From assembly GCA_050179685.1 (NCBI GenBank), contig JBFXEW010000002.1, positions 62,001 to 126,000 of the forward strand: DNA of 64,000 nucleotides. The letters are read 5' to 3'. The position numbers and the translations under genes were made by a program. The stretch comes from GWE2-40-63 sp050179685. GTDB taxonomy: Bacteria; Bacteroidota; Bacteroidia; Bacteroidales; SZUA-534. This document shows, piece after piece, positions 24,781 to 33,096 of the stretch. How positions within the stretch are numbered: the first letter of the stretch is position 1; each line of letters starts with the position of its first letter. The notes under the pieces are model-generated. The model did not search any database and had not been told where the DNA came from. It worked only from the letters and a program-made list of their open reading frames with translations.

Positions 24781-24811
24781 CAAAAGTACAAAAAAAACCC
24801 CTTTTTTCCAA
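24781..24811 (-). promoter_or_regulatory. Promoter of the KamA-like gene
   Basis: Minus strand: TTG (24809-24811), 20-base spacer, TACTTTTG (24781-24788). The leader to the ATG at 24638 is about 140 bases, long for this window. Confidence 0.65.
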
Positions 24812-24885
24812 GGTTTAAACCAATCAAGACCCGCATCAAACCAATCGGATTGAGGTCAATCGGCTTTGCATGAGTTGTTTTAGAA

Positions 24886-24928
24886 CCTTCGGTTTTTTAT
24901 ATTATAACTTAAAGCAAAAACCCGAAGG
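24886..24928. repeat. Imperfect inverted repeat after rodA
   Basis: ccttcgg-tttttt (24886-24898) pairs with aaaaa-c-ccgaagg (24916-24928), one bulged C, 17-base loop. It has no T run on either side, so it is not a classical terminator for rodA, though it lies 33 bases after its stop. Confidence 0.45.
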
Positions 24929-24960
24929 ACAATACTGTTTAAGGAAGTAACCTATAAGAA

Positions 24961-26388
24961 TTAAGTGATTAGTTGATTCCGGTTGGCATCTAACTTTAAG
25001 AAAATAAACAGAAGGAAAGTAAATCCCCACAGTGAGGAGCCCCCGTAACTAAAGAAGGGCAAGGGAATGCCGATTACAGGAGCAAGACCAATAGTCATAC
25101 CTACATTTATGGCAATATGAAAAAACAGAATACTTGCCACACTGTATCCAAAAACCCGGCTAAACCGCGATTTCTGCCGTTCGGCCAATTTTACCAGTCG
25201 AAGCAAAAGAAATAAAAATAAACTCAGCACGGTGGCTGTTCCTACAAAACCCCACTCCTCGCCTACGGTACAAAAGATAAAGTCGGTACTTTGTTCCGGA
25301 ACAAATTTGAATTTGGTTTGAGTTCCCTGCAAATAACCTTTTCCACCGGGACCTCCTGAACCAATTGCAATCATGCTCTGATTCACATTATATCCGGCTC
25401 CGTAGGGATCGTCTTCAATTCCCAGTAAAACTTTTATCCGGCGTTGCTGGTAATTATCCAGCGCGTTGTCGAAAACATAATCCACCGAATAGGTAAAAGC
25501 AATACTTCCGAAAAGCATTACTAATATTACAAAAGCTTCTTTTAAGCGATGTTTATAAAACTGATAAACAAACCCAACGGATGCTGTTCCTAAAGCAGCC
25601 AGAACAAAAATTGTTTTTGATGTTTCGGGTCTGAAATAACTGCCTGCATACCAAAATAAAGCGGTAATACTTCCGAGTGCAAAAATCCCAACCAAGGTTT
25701 CTTTCCATCGCTTATAGGTAATATAATAGGCAAGAAAAGTTAAAAGCTCCAAAATTATTACAATCAGGTAATTTTGATACAGCAACGATAAAACAAACAA
25801 AGCCACTGCCAATAAGGCAATAAGCAAATAAACCGAAGGCATCCCCTCACGATAATAAACCAGGAAAAAGACAAAAAATACCAGGGCTGTACCTGTATCG
25901 TTTTGCATTAAGATAAGTGCCACTGGAAGTAAAACAATTGCGCCAACCAACACCAAGGTTTTAAATTTCTCGGGTCTCAGATTGTAGGCACTCAAAAATT
26001 TTGACAAGGCAAGAGCTGTGGTAATTTTAACAAACTCAGCCGGTTGCAGTCGAACCGGGCCCATAACAAACCACGACTTGGCTCCGTTAATCCGTGTGCC
26101 AAAAAGCAACACAGCTATCAGCAGAAGTATTGAAAGGGCATAAAGCAGATAGGAAAAAGAAGAATAAAATTTACTGTCGAGAATTAAGGCCAGCAGTAAT
26201 ATAACTACAGAAGCCATAATCCAGATTAATTGGCGCCCGTACCGCGACGAAAAATCAAAACCAAGGGCCTGTTCATCGGTGTAAACTGCTGAATAAATAT
26301 TAAACCAGCCCAGCACTACCAATAGCAGATAAAGGCCAATAGTCAGCCAATCGAGTTTAAATAATATGTTATTCTTTTGGTCGAACAT
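24961..26388 (-). CDS. rodA: Rod-shape peptidoglycan polymerase RodA
   Basis: SEDS-family glycosyltransferase that polymerises glycan strands with PBP2 during side-wall growth. The 475-residue protein has about ten membrane helices and the family segments RLQPAEFVKI (with the conserved glutamate), GSGGPGGKGYLQGTQTKFKFVPEQSTDFIF and GLAPVIGIPLPFFSYGGSS. It is longer than E. coli RodA (370) because of extra helices around residues 190-300, usual in Bacteroidota. It overlaps the end of pbp2 by 20 bases and closes the cell-shape operon. Confidence 0.96.
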   Translation of the reverse strand: MFDQKNNILFKLDWLTIGLYLLLVVLGWFNIYSAVYTDEQALGFDFSSRYGRQLIWIMASVVILLLALILDSKFYSSFSYLLYALSILLLIAVLLFGTRINGAKSWFVMGPVRLQPAEFVKITTALALSKFLSAYNLRPEKFKTLVLVGAIVLLPVALILMQNDTGTALVFFVFFLVYYREGMPSVYLLIALLAVALFVLSLLYQNYLIVIILELLTFLAYYITYKRWKETLVGIFALGSITALFWYAGSYFRPETSKTIFVLAALGTASVGFVYQFYKHRLKEAFVILVMLFGSIAFTYSVDYVFDNALDNYQQRRIKVLLGIEDDPYGAGYNVNQSMIAIGSGGPGGKGYLQGTQTKFKFVPEQSTDFIFCTVGEEWGFVGTATVLSLFLFLLLRLVKLAERQKSRFSRVFGYSVASILFFHIAINVGMTIGLAPVIGIPLPFFSYGGSSLWGFTFLLFIFLKLDANRNQLIT

Positions 26389-28204
26389 TCAGTAAATTTG
26401 CGTTTAATATTCGTTCTTCGTGCCACTTCCGTTTAATGGTTCCGGTAAGGTATTTTTCAATCATCAGGCTGGCAACCGGTGCAGCCCAGGTAGCACCAAA
26501 ACCACCATTTTCGATATAAACAGCCAAAGCTATTTTAGGATTTTCTTTAGGAGCAAAAGCAATGAAAATGGAATGGTCTTCACCGTGTGGATTTTCTGCC
26601 GTTCCTGTTTTCCCGCACACTTCGATGCCCGGAATTTGAGCAATTCGGGCGGTTCCGCCATCCAGTCCGTTAACTGCCAGATACATTCCCTCAACAATGG
26701 GTTCAAAATGAGCCGAATCGATATTGGTATAGCGTTTTACCAGATAAGGCATCTTCATGGAATTAAATTCTTTAGGAAGATCTTTAATTACATGAGGTGT
26801 ATAATAATACCCCCTGTTACAAATAGTTGCCGTTAAATTAGCCATTTGAACCGGAGTCATCAGCAATTCGCCCTGACCAATGGCCAGGGAAACTATGTTT
26901 AATGAACGTAAGTGACCTTCGCCATATATTCGGTTATACAAACTCAATGTTGGGATATAACCATTTACCTCGTGCGGCAAATCGACTCCTAATTTTTTAC
27001 CAAATCCGAACGAAAGCACGTGGTTTCGCCATAATTCAAAAGCACTTTCCACAGAACCATATTTGGGAGCATCGAGCAAAGCTCTATACTCATAAGCATA
27101 ATAAGCGTTGCATGAATGCTGAATGGATTCGGTTAAATCGAGGTTATTTTTATGATAATGACATTTCATAAAAAAACGTCCGGCAGCATAACCAGGCAAA
27201 CAGGGAAACGTAGTTTCGGGTTTAATAATGCCTTCCTGAAGTCCAATCAGGGCATTAACTGTTTTAAAAGTTGAACCGGGCGGATAGCGTGCCATTAATG
27301 GCCGGTTAAAAAGTGGGTTCAGGGTGTCAATTTTCAATGCATTATAGTTATCGGTACGATTACGTCCCAATAAGAGTTCCGGATCGTAAGCCGGTGAACT
27401 GATTAGCGCCAGAATTTCGCCGGTTCCGGGCTCAATGGCCACAATGCTTCCAATTTTATTTCCCATTAAAAGTTCACCATACGCCTGCAATTCAGCATCG
27501 ATGGTAAGAGTTACATTGGCACCATGCTCAGGAGCTGTGTCGTATCTTCCTTTTCTATATTTTCCCTTTATTCGGTTATGAACATCGACCATAAAAATCT
27601 CAACGCCCTTTTTTCCACGCAGCACTTCTTCGTACGATTTTTCAACGCCACTTATGCCAATATAGTCGCCGGCCACATAATAATTATCCGTAGTAGCTAT
27701 TTCATCATTCACTTCGCCCACATATCCCAATACATGGGCGGCGGTGCTCTCAGGATACTGCCGAATGGTTCTTGTCTCAACAAAAAAGCCTTTATACAGG
27801 TAAAGTTTTTCCTGAAATGCTGCATAAGTTTTTGCCGACAGTTGTTTCTCAAAAACCGATGACTTAAATCGGGAATAAGTTTTTGCTTTGTTTAAACGAT
27901 TTACTACCTGCTCTTTTGTTAAATCGAGCATTTTGCAAAACTCATTGGTATCAAAAGGTTCAATTTGCTGGGGGACCACCATTAAATCATAAGCAGCCTC
28001 GTTATAGACCATCAGTTTTCCATTCCGGTCGTAAACCAAACCCCTTGCAGGGTGCTGAGTTACATAACGCAACACATTATTCGATGCAGAAAGTTTGTAC
28101 GATTGATCGATAACCTGCAATACAAATAACCTGATGATATAAATTAGTATCAACAGACCAAAAATACTTCCGATAACATATTTTCGGTTTGCAAAGGGGT
28201 TCAT
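26369..28204 (-). CDS. mrdA: Penicillin-binding protein 2 (elongasome transpeptidase)
   Basis: Cross-links new peptidoglycan as RodA's partner. One N-terminal membrane helix (about 9-31), a PBP dimer domain (about 50-220) and a transpeptidase domain with Ser311-TFK (acylated serine and Lys314), SCN in QHSCNAYYAYE and CGKTGTAENP. Length (611) is normal. The ATG follows the mreD stop without a gap (TAGATG), and its end overlaps rodA by 20 bases, so translation along the operon is tightly coupled. Confidence 0.96.
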   Translation of the reverse strand: MNPFANRKYVIGSIFGLLILIYIIRLFVLQVIDQSYKLSASNNVLRYVTQHPARGLVYDRNGKLMVYNEAAYDLMVVPQQIEPFDTNEFCKMLDLTKEQVVNRLNKAKTYSRFKSSVFEKQLSAKTYAAFQEKLYLYKGFFVETRTIRQYPESTAAHVLGYVGEVNDEIATTDNYYVAGDYIGISGVEKSYEEVLRGKKGVEIFMVDVHNRIKGKYRKGRYDTAPEHGANVTLTIDAELQAYGELLMGNKIGSIVAIEPGTGEILALISSPAYDPELLLGRNRTDNYNALKIDTLNPLFNRPLMARYPPGSTFKTVNALIGLQEGIIKPETTFPCLPGYAAGRFFMKCHYHKNNLDLTESIQHSCNAYYAYEYRALLDAPKYGSVESAFELWRNHVLSFGFGKKLGVDLPHEVNGYIPTLSLYNRIYGEGHLRSLNIVSLAIGQGELLMTPVQMANLTATICNRGYYYTPHVIKDLPKEFNSMKMPYLVKRYTNIDSAHFEPIVEGMYLAVNGLDGGTARIAQIPGIEVCGKTGTAENPHGEDHSIFIAFAPKENPKIALAVYIENGGFGATWAAPVASLMIEKYLTGTIKRKWHEERILNANLLNVRPKE

Positions 28205-28711
28205 CTATTTTCTAAATATTAGGTATTGACTTAATAGTATAAGCACGGTAGAAAATACAGCGCTTAAAACGGTACGCCAGAGTACTAAATAATAAGATGT
28301 AAAGCTGTAAGCCTCAACTGTAAATAAAAACAGATGATGACTAAAAACCAAAATAAGGGTGTATTTTAAAAACCAGGTAAATCCATAATAATGAATCCTG
28401 GGAAAGGTTCCAATTTCATAACCGTCGCGTGGAGCAATACTTTGCAATAGAAAAGGACGCAAAAAACCCACAAAAAGTGTTGCCGAAGCATGCATCCCTA
28501 AAGTATCGGTATACATATCGATGGTAATTCCCAAAACAAAAGACAGGGTCAAAACCAGCCAGCCTGGAGTTTCAAAGGGCAGTAACATTATAAAAAGCAG
28601 ATACATATAGGGATTTACATATCCGCTAAACTGGATGTTATTCAGAACCCATACTTGCAGGAGTACCAAAAAGACAAAACGAAAAATATTGCGTGGAACC
28701 AGTTTAATCAT
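28205..28711 (-). CDS. mreD: Rod-shape protein MreD
   Basis: Small integral membrane protein of the elongation complex. With the ATG at 28711 the product has 168 residues and starts MIKLVPRNIFRFVFLVLLQ; the frame is open six codons further to 28729, but the later start gives the usual MI start and an eight-base overlap with the mreC stop. Five to six hydrophobic helices are visible, with the conserved NPYMYLLFIMLLPFETP stretch. Operon position between mreC and pbp2 makes the call firm although sequence identity in this family is low. Confidence 0.93.
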   Translation of the reverse strand: MIKLVPRNIFRFVFLVLLQVWVLNNIQFSGYVNPYMYLLFIMLLPFETPGWLVLTLSFVLGITIDMYTDTLGMHASATLFVGFLRPFLLQSIAPRDGYEIGTFPRIHYYGFTWFLKYTLILVFSHHLFLFTVEAYSFTSYYLVLWRTVLSAVFSTVLILLSQYLIFRK

Positions 28712-29534
28712 GGCTGGCCTCCCTTTCAAGCATTAACTGCTCTTCTTTCAACAGATTTTTTACCACCATTACATGTGCCAGATTCTTAAAATTAACCGAT
28801 AGCTTAACCTGAACTTTTAAGAAATCGCCCCGTTCACTTTTTTCAATACCATCAACCACACCAATCAACTCACCTTTAGGAAACATGGCTGAATACCCGC
28901 TGGTAACAACGGTATCACCTTTTAGCACTTCAACATGGCTGGGCAAATCGGACAGAATTACCCGCTGGTAATCAACGCCATCCCAATTAATTGAGCCAAA
29001 ATATCCATTGCGCTGAATCATGCCGCTAACACGCAGATTTTGGTTTAATAAACTTATAACTGACGAAAAATTGTCGGACGATTCCTTTACAATCCCAATA
29101 ATTCCCATGGGCGATATAACAGCCATTCCTTTATCAATTCCCTGCTTTGTTCCCATATTGAGGGTGAGGTAATTGTTTAGTTTGTTTACCGAATTGTTAA
29201 TAACAACAGCCGGAATAAACTCATATTGCTGAATATAAACCGAATCGAGCACTTTAACCAAGGATACCTGATTGCTTTTATACGCATCTTCGCTATAGCT
29301 CCGATACCTGGCTACGGCGTTAACCAGTTCCTGATTTTTTTTATTCAATCGCAAATACTGCGTAACATTCGAGAGCGATTTATACACCTTCCCCGACAGG
29401 TTACTCGACGAATTCAGGTACGATGCCCGTTGATAATCGTTGTATTGAATCAATAAAAAGAACGAGAAAAACTCCAGTAGAAGAAACAGAATTACAAAAT
29501 GAAAATTTAATAGAAAGTTTAATAAACTCCGCAT
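28704..29534 (-). CDS. mreC: Rod-shape protein MreC
   Basis: Bitopic periplasmic scaffold that links MreB to the PBP2/RodA pair. One N-terminal membrane helix (about 10-32), then a coiled coil (about 60-105, LRLNKKNQELVNAVARYRSY) and the beta-rich MreC domain with YLTLNMGTKQGIDKGMAVISPMG-type and VVTSGYSAMFPKGELIG segments. Length 276 is normal. It follows mreB by 38 bases. Confidence 0.95.
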   Translation of the reverse strand: MRSLLNFLLNFHFVILFLLLEFFSFFLLIQYNDYQRASYLNSSSNLSGKVYKSLSNVTQYLRLNKKNQELVNAVARYRSYSEDAYKSNQVSLVKVLDSVYIQQYEFIPAVVINNSVNKLNNYLTLNMGTKQGIDKGMAVISPMGIIGIVKESSDNFSSVISLLNQNLRVSGMIQRNGYFGSINWDGVDYQRVILSDLPSHVEVLKGDTVVTSGYSAMFPKGELIGVVDGIEKSERGDFLKVQVKLSVNFKNLAHVMVVKNLLKEEQLMLEREASHD

Positions 29535-29572
29535 GAAACTCCTGTACTTATGAATTTTTCTCTATAAATCGT

Positions 29573-30598
29573 TTATTTAATCAGGAACGAAAACTTGTCT
29601 GAGTTTTTCAGTGCAATTCCGGTTCCACGAGCCACGGCATGCAAGGGATCTTCGGCCACATGAAATGGAATTTTTGTTTTTTCGGTTAAACGCTTGTCTA
29701 AACCGCGCAACAAGGCTCCACCACCTGCAAGGAATATTCCTTTTTGATAAATGTCGGCATAAAGTTCCGGTGGTGTATGTTCCAAGGTAGCCAAAATTGC
29801 TGCCTCAATTTTACTGATAGAACGGTCGAGACAATGGGCAATTTCCTGATACGAAACCGGAATCTCGATAGGTAAAGCCGTCATTTGGTGAGGACCACGC
29901 ACAATATAATCAGCTGGTGGCTCATCGAGCTCGGGTAAAGCTGAACCCACATTTATTTTAATGTCTTCGGCTGTTCGTTCTCCAATTTTAATGTTATGCT
30001 GATGACGCATGTATTCACGAATATCGGCCGTCAAATCATCTCCGGCAATACGTATGGATTGATTGGATACAATTCCGCCTAGTGAAATTACAGCAATCTC
30101 AGTGGTTCCACCCCCTATATCAACCACCATATTTCCTTCAGGAGCTTCAACGTCAACTCCCATTCCAATGGCTGCTGCCATGGGTTCATATATCATTAAA
30201 ACCTCACGTCCTCCGGCATGTTCCGACGAGTCGCGAACCGCGCGAATTTCAACCTCGGTAGAACCCGATGGAATACAAATAACAATTTTCAAAGAGGGGC
30301 TAAACAACTGGTTTTTGTTATTATTCATCATTTTTATCATTCCGCGGATCATCTTTTCAGCAGAATCAAAATCAGCAATAACTCCATCGCGTAAAGGACG
30401 AACGGTTCTTATATGCTCATGGGTTTTCCCATGCATCTGCCGGGCCTTTTCGCCAATAGCAATCAGCTTTCCGGTAGTTGTATCAATGGCAACAATTGAA
30501 GGTTCGTCGACCACAATTTTATCGTTGTGAATTATTATTGTATTGGCGGTACCAAGGTCAATAGCAATTTCCTGAGTTAAAAATGAAAATAGTCCCAT
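29573..30598 (-). CDS. mreB: Rod-shape actin homologue MreB
   Basis: Bacterial actin that positions the elongation machinery under the membrane. The 341-residue product has the actin-fold ATP motifs: IDLGTANT (phosphate 1), MVVDIGGGTTEIAVISLGG (phosphate 2) and FLAGGGALLRG (adenosine). The N-terminal MGLFSFLTQEIAIDLG segment has the amphipathic membrane-binding start common in the family. It lies 21 bases after purH and leads the mre genes. Confidence 0.98.
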   Translation of the reverse strand: MGLFSFLTQEIAIDLGTANTIIIHNDKIVVDEPSIVAIDTTTGKLIAIGEKARQMHGKTHEHIRTVRPLRDGVIADFDSAEKMIRGMIKMMNNNKNQLFSPSLKIVICIPSGSTEVEIRAVRDSSEHAGGREVLMIYEPMAAAIGMGVDVEAPEGNMVVDIGGGTTEIAVISLGGIVSNQSIRIAGDDLTADIREYMRHQHNIKIGERTAEDIKINVGSALPELDEPPADYIVRGPHQMTALPIEIPVSYQEIAHCLDRSISKIEAAILATLEHTPPELYADIYQKGIFLAGGGALLRGLDKRLTEKTKIPFHVAEDPLHAVARGTGIALKNSDKFSFLIK

Positions 30599-30619
30599 TT
30601 AAATTTATGTTAAAGTATA

Positions 30620-32134
30620 TTAATGTTTAAAATGACGTACTCCTGTAAAAACCATGGACATTCCATGAGCATTACAATATTCAATCGACTCGTTATCGCG
30701 CATGGAGCCCCCGGGCTGAATCACACTGCTTATTCCGGCCTTATGTGCAATTTCAACCGAATCGGCAAAAGGGAAAAAGGCATCCGAAGCCATTACCGAA
30801 TCCTGCAAGCTGTTGTTAAAAGTGCTCGCTTTTTCAATGGCCTGTTTTAATGCGTCAACGCGCGATGTTTGCCCAACCCCACTGGCCAGCAGTTTCTGGT
30901 TTTTAACCAAAACTATGGCATTCGATTTTGTGTGCTTTACCACCTTAAGGGCAAAAGCTAAATCGTCGGTTTGGGTTGCTTTGGGTGCCGAATCTGTTAC
31001 AACTTTCATTTTCCCAGCTCCTTCAACTGATGAATCGTAATCCTGAACCAACACTCCATTCAAAATTGATCGGAATTGTTTAGCTGGTTTGCAGCTTCGC
31101 TTATCGAATAAAATAATTCGCTTTTCTTTTTTCAATAAAAGTGCTAAGGCATCGTTGTCGTATGCCGGAGCAATAAGTACTTCATAAAAAAGTTTATCAA
31201 TCTCGCGGGCCGTCTCCAAATCTAACCGGGTATTGGTAACCAAAATGCCCCCAAAAGCCGAAACCGGATCTCCGGAAAGGGCTTCTTTCCACGCCTCTGC
31301 TAAAACCGGACGGGAAGCAATTCCACAGGCATTGTTATGCTTTAAAATGGCAAATGTTGTTTCACTGAATTCATCAATCAGATTAACAGCAGCTTCAATA
31401 TCCAATAAATTATTATAGCTGATGGCTTTTCCGCCCAACACCTCGAACGATTTCGATAAATCACCATAAAACGCAGCACTTTGATGTGGGTTTTCGCCAT
31501 AACGTAAGGGCATCTTATCGCTGATAGATGTCTTAAAAACGGTTTCTTCGGTATCGAAATAGTTAAAAATGGCCGTGTCGTAATGCGATGAGTTTTGAAA
31601 AGCCTCGCGGGCAAAATCTTTGCGTTGTTCAAGGCTTGTGGCTCCTTTTTGTTCTTTCAATAAATTAAAAAGCCTGGTGTACTGATTGCGGCTACTCACA
31701 ATCAAAACATCTTTGAAGTTTTTTGCAGCAGCACGGATAAGTGAAATTCCGCCGATATCAATTTTTTCGATTATCGCGGCTTCATCAGCTCCGCTGGCTA
31801 TGGTATCTTCAAAAGGATATAAATCGACAATAACCAAATCAATTTCAGCCAGCTGATATTGCGAAAGCTGCTCTTTATCTGAATTATTGTCTCTACGGGC
31901 TAATATGCCTCCAAAAATTTTCGGGTGCAGGGTTTTAACCCGTCCACCTAATATTGCGGGATAATCGGTAATGCTGTCAACGGCTGTTACCGGTATATTT
32001 AATTGCTTGATAAATTCCTGGGTTCCACCCGTTGAGATTAGCTGAACTCCCAAACGGTGCAGCTCCTTAACAATGGGCTCCAATTGATCCTTATGATATA
32101 CGGATATTAAGGCACTCTTTATTTGTTGCATCAT
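30620..32134 (-). CDS. purH: Bifunctional AICAR transformylase / IMP cyclohydrolase
   Basis: Last two steps of purine synthesis: formylates AICAR with 10-formyl-THF and closes the ring to IMP. The 504-residue protein has the N-terminal MGS-like cyclohydrolase domain (ALISVYHKDQLEPIV, STGGTQEFI, VKTLHPKIFGGILARR) and the C-terminal transformylase domain (RYGENPHQSAAFY, NNACGIASR, ASDAFFPFADSVEIA, PGGSMRD). Start may be either of two adjacent ATGs. purH at the head of the mre operon is a gene order known in Bacteroidales and suggests shared transcription of nucleotide and cell-wall genes. Confidence 0.98.
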   Translation of the reverse strand: MMQQIKSALISVYHKDQLEPIVKELHRLGVQLISTGGTQEFIKQLNIPVTAVDSITDYPAILGGRVKTLHPKIFGGILARRDNNSDKEQLSQYQLAEIDLVIVDLYPFEDTIASGADEAAIIEKIDIGGISLIRAAAKNFKDVLIVSSRNQYTRLFNLLKEQKGATSLEQRKDFAREAFQNSSHYDTAIFNYFDTEETVFKTSISDKMPLRYGENPHQSAAFYGDLSKSFEVLGGKAISYNNLLDIEAAVNLIDEFSETTFAILKHNNACGIASRPVLAEAWKEALSGDPVSAFGGILVTNTRLDLETAREIDKLFYEVLIAPAYDNDALALLLKKEKRIILFDKRSCKPAKQFRSILNGVLVQDYDSSVEGAGKMKVVTDSAPKATQTDDLAFALKVVKHTKSNAIVLVKNQKLLASGVGQTSRVDALKQAIEKASTFNNSLQDSVMASDAFFPFADSVEIAHKAGISSVIQPGGSMRDNESIEYCNAHGMSMVFTGVRHFKH

Positions 32135-32170
32135 AACTTTAATTCACACCCAACTTTATAATTTTTTTTG

Positions 32171-32196
32171 GCTCAGACACTAAATAAGCGCTGAGC
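32171..32196. promoter_or_regulatory. Palindrome at the purH transcription start (possible operator)
   Basis: gctcag (32171-32176) and ctgagc (32191-32196), 14 bases apart, overlap the predicted start of the purH transcript (about 32194). Its place fits a repressor site or a 5'-end hairpin. No regulator can be named. Confidence 0.35.
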
Positions 32197-32197
32197 A

Positions 32198-32205
32198 CAA
32201 AGATA
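32198..32205 (-). promoter_or_regulatory. -7 box of purH-mre operon promoter
   Basis: TATCTTTG on the minus strand, about 64 bases before the purH ATG. No TTG at the expected -33 distance. Confidence 0.5.
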
Positions 32206-32264
32206 ATTTTAAAAATAGTTAATTCTTTAAAACTACGGCATTAAAACAAAAAAAAACATAAACA

Positions 32265-32290
32265 AAAAAGCCACTTGTGGGGTGGCTTTT
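32265..32290 (-). terminator. Rho-independent terminator of the Fnr-like gene
   Basis: Stem aaaagccac (32266-32274) / gtggctttt (32282-32290), 7-base loop, T-rich tail on the minus strand. Six bases after the stop of the gene at 32296. Confidence 0.85.
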
Positions 32291-32295
32291 TGTTT

Positions 32296-32997
32296 TTATC
32301 CTAAAGAACTTATTCGCTCGAGTTTTTTAGAGTCAAGTATTTTTATTTTTCGTCCGTTAATTGAAATTACGCCTTCGCTCGAAAAGGTTGACAAAGTACG
32401 GATAGCATTCGAGGTAGTCATATTCGACAGGTTGGCAATATCCTCGCGTGAGAGATAAATTTTAATGGTCGATTCGTCATCCTCCATCCCGTAAGTTTCT
32501 TTCAAAAACAAAATCGACTCGGCCAAACGCCCCCGAATGTGTTTTTGAGTTAAGGCTACAGTTCTTCGATTCGAGAATCCAAGGTCGGTTGCCAGCGAAC
32601 GAATTAACCCAATGGCGAATTCGCTGTTCTCGCGAATAAGTTTCATTAAATCTTCCTTATCAACAACACATACTATGGTGTCTTCGAGAGCTACTGCCGT
32701 GGCAATGTGGTTTTCTTCGGCAAATAAAGCCCTAAAACCCATCAAACCAAAAGGTTTTACCATTCTTACAATTTGTTCACGCCGGCCTACCCCTTCGCGA
32801 AAAACTTTTACTTTTCCATCGCACAAAACCAACAAGCCAATGGGTTCGTCTTCCTCTTTAAAAATAATGTCGTTCTTTTTATAGTAGGCACACGAATGGC
32901 GCTCCCTGACAAATTCCAATTGTTCGGGTGTTAATTTTGTGAATATTACTTCTGGCGATTCAAAGCATTTTTCACAATCAATATTCTTTTGCATCAT
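32296..32997 (-). CDS. Crp/Fnr family transcriptional regulator
   Basis: A 233-residue regulator with a cyclic-nucleotide-binding-like beta roll (about 20-135), a long dimer helix, and a Crp-type winged helix (about 150-225; LSREDIANLSNMTTSNAIRTLSTF is the recognition region). Cysteines at 8 and 11 (CEKC), 36, 59 and 110 are placed near the N-terminus and in the sensor domain in a way that recalls FeS-binding Fnr proteins, though the spacing differs from E. coli Fnr (20, 23, 29, 122). Oxygen or nitrosative-stress sensing is therefore possible but not shown. Monocistronic with its own promoter box and terminator. Confidence 0.9.
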   Translation of the reverse strand: MMQKNIDCEKCFESPEVIFTKLTPEQLEFVRERHSCAYYKKNDIIFKEEDEPIGLLVLCDGKVKVFREGVGRREQIVRMVKPFGLMGFRALFAEENHIATAVALEDTIVCVVDKEDLMKLIRENSEFAIGLIRSLATDLGFSNRRTVALTQKHIRGRLAESILFLKETYGMEDDESTIKIYLSREDIANLSNMTTSNAIRTLSTFSSEGVISINGRKIKILDSKKLERISSLG

Positions 32998-33035
32998 GTT
33001 AGTAGAGATTTTATGCTAAAAAACATAATTAGAAC

Positions 33036-33043
33036 CAAAAATA
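33036..33043 (-). promoter_or_regulatory. -7 box of the Fnr-like regulator gene
   Basis: TATTTTTG on the minus strand, 39 bases before the ATG at 32997. No well-spaced TTG. Confidence 0.4.
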
Positions 33044-33096
33044 TAAAAACTAAACCAATTTGTATTCAATTCATACTTTTTTTTACCTGATTCTTA

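Larger units (their letters stand above)
24639..24960. other. 322-base intergenic region upstream of the KamA-like gene
   Basis: Holds the promoter of the KamA-like gene (24781-24811), a ~140-base leader with a GC-rich hairpin gcgagc/gctcgc (24666-24671 / 24679-24684) followed on the minus strand by a T-rich stretch, and an imperfect inverted repeat near the rodA end (24886-24928). No gene is seen. Confidence 0.6.

Noticed and set aside
24842..24852. Short palindrome caatc-g-gattg as an operator.
   Set aside because: Five-base arms are expected by chance in this much intergenic sequence, and it is far from a promoter.
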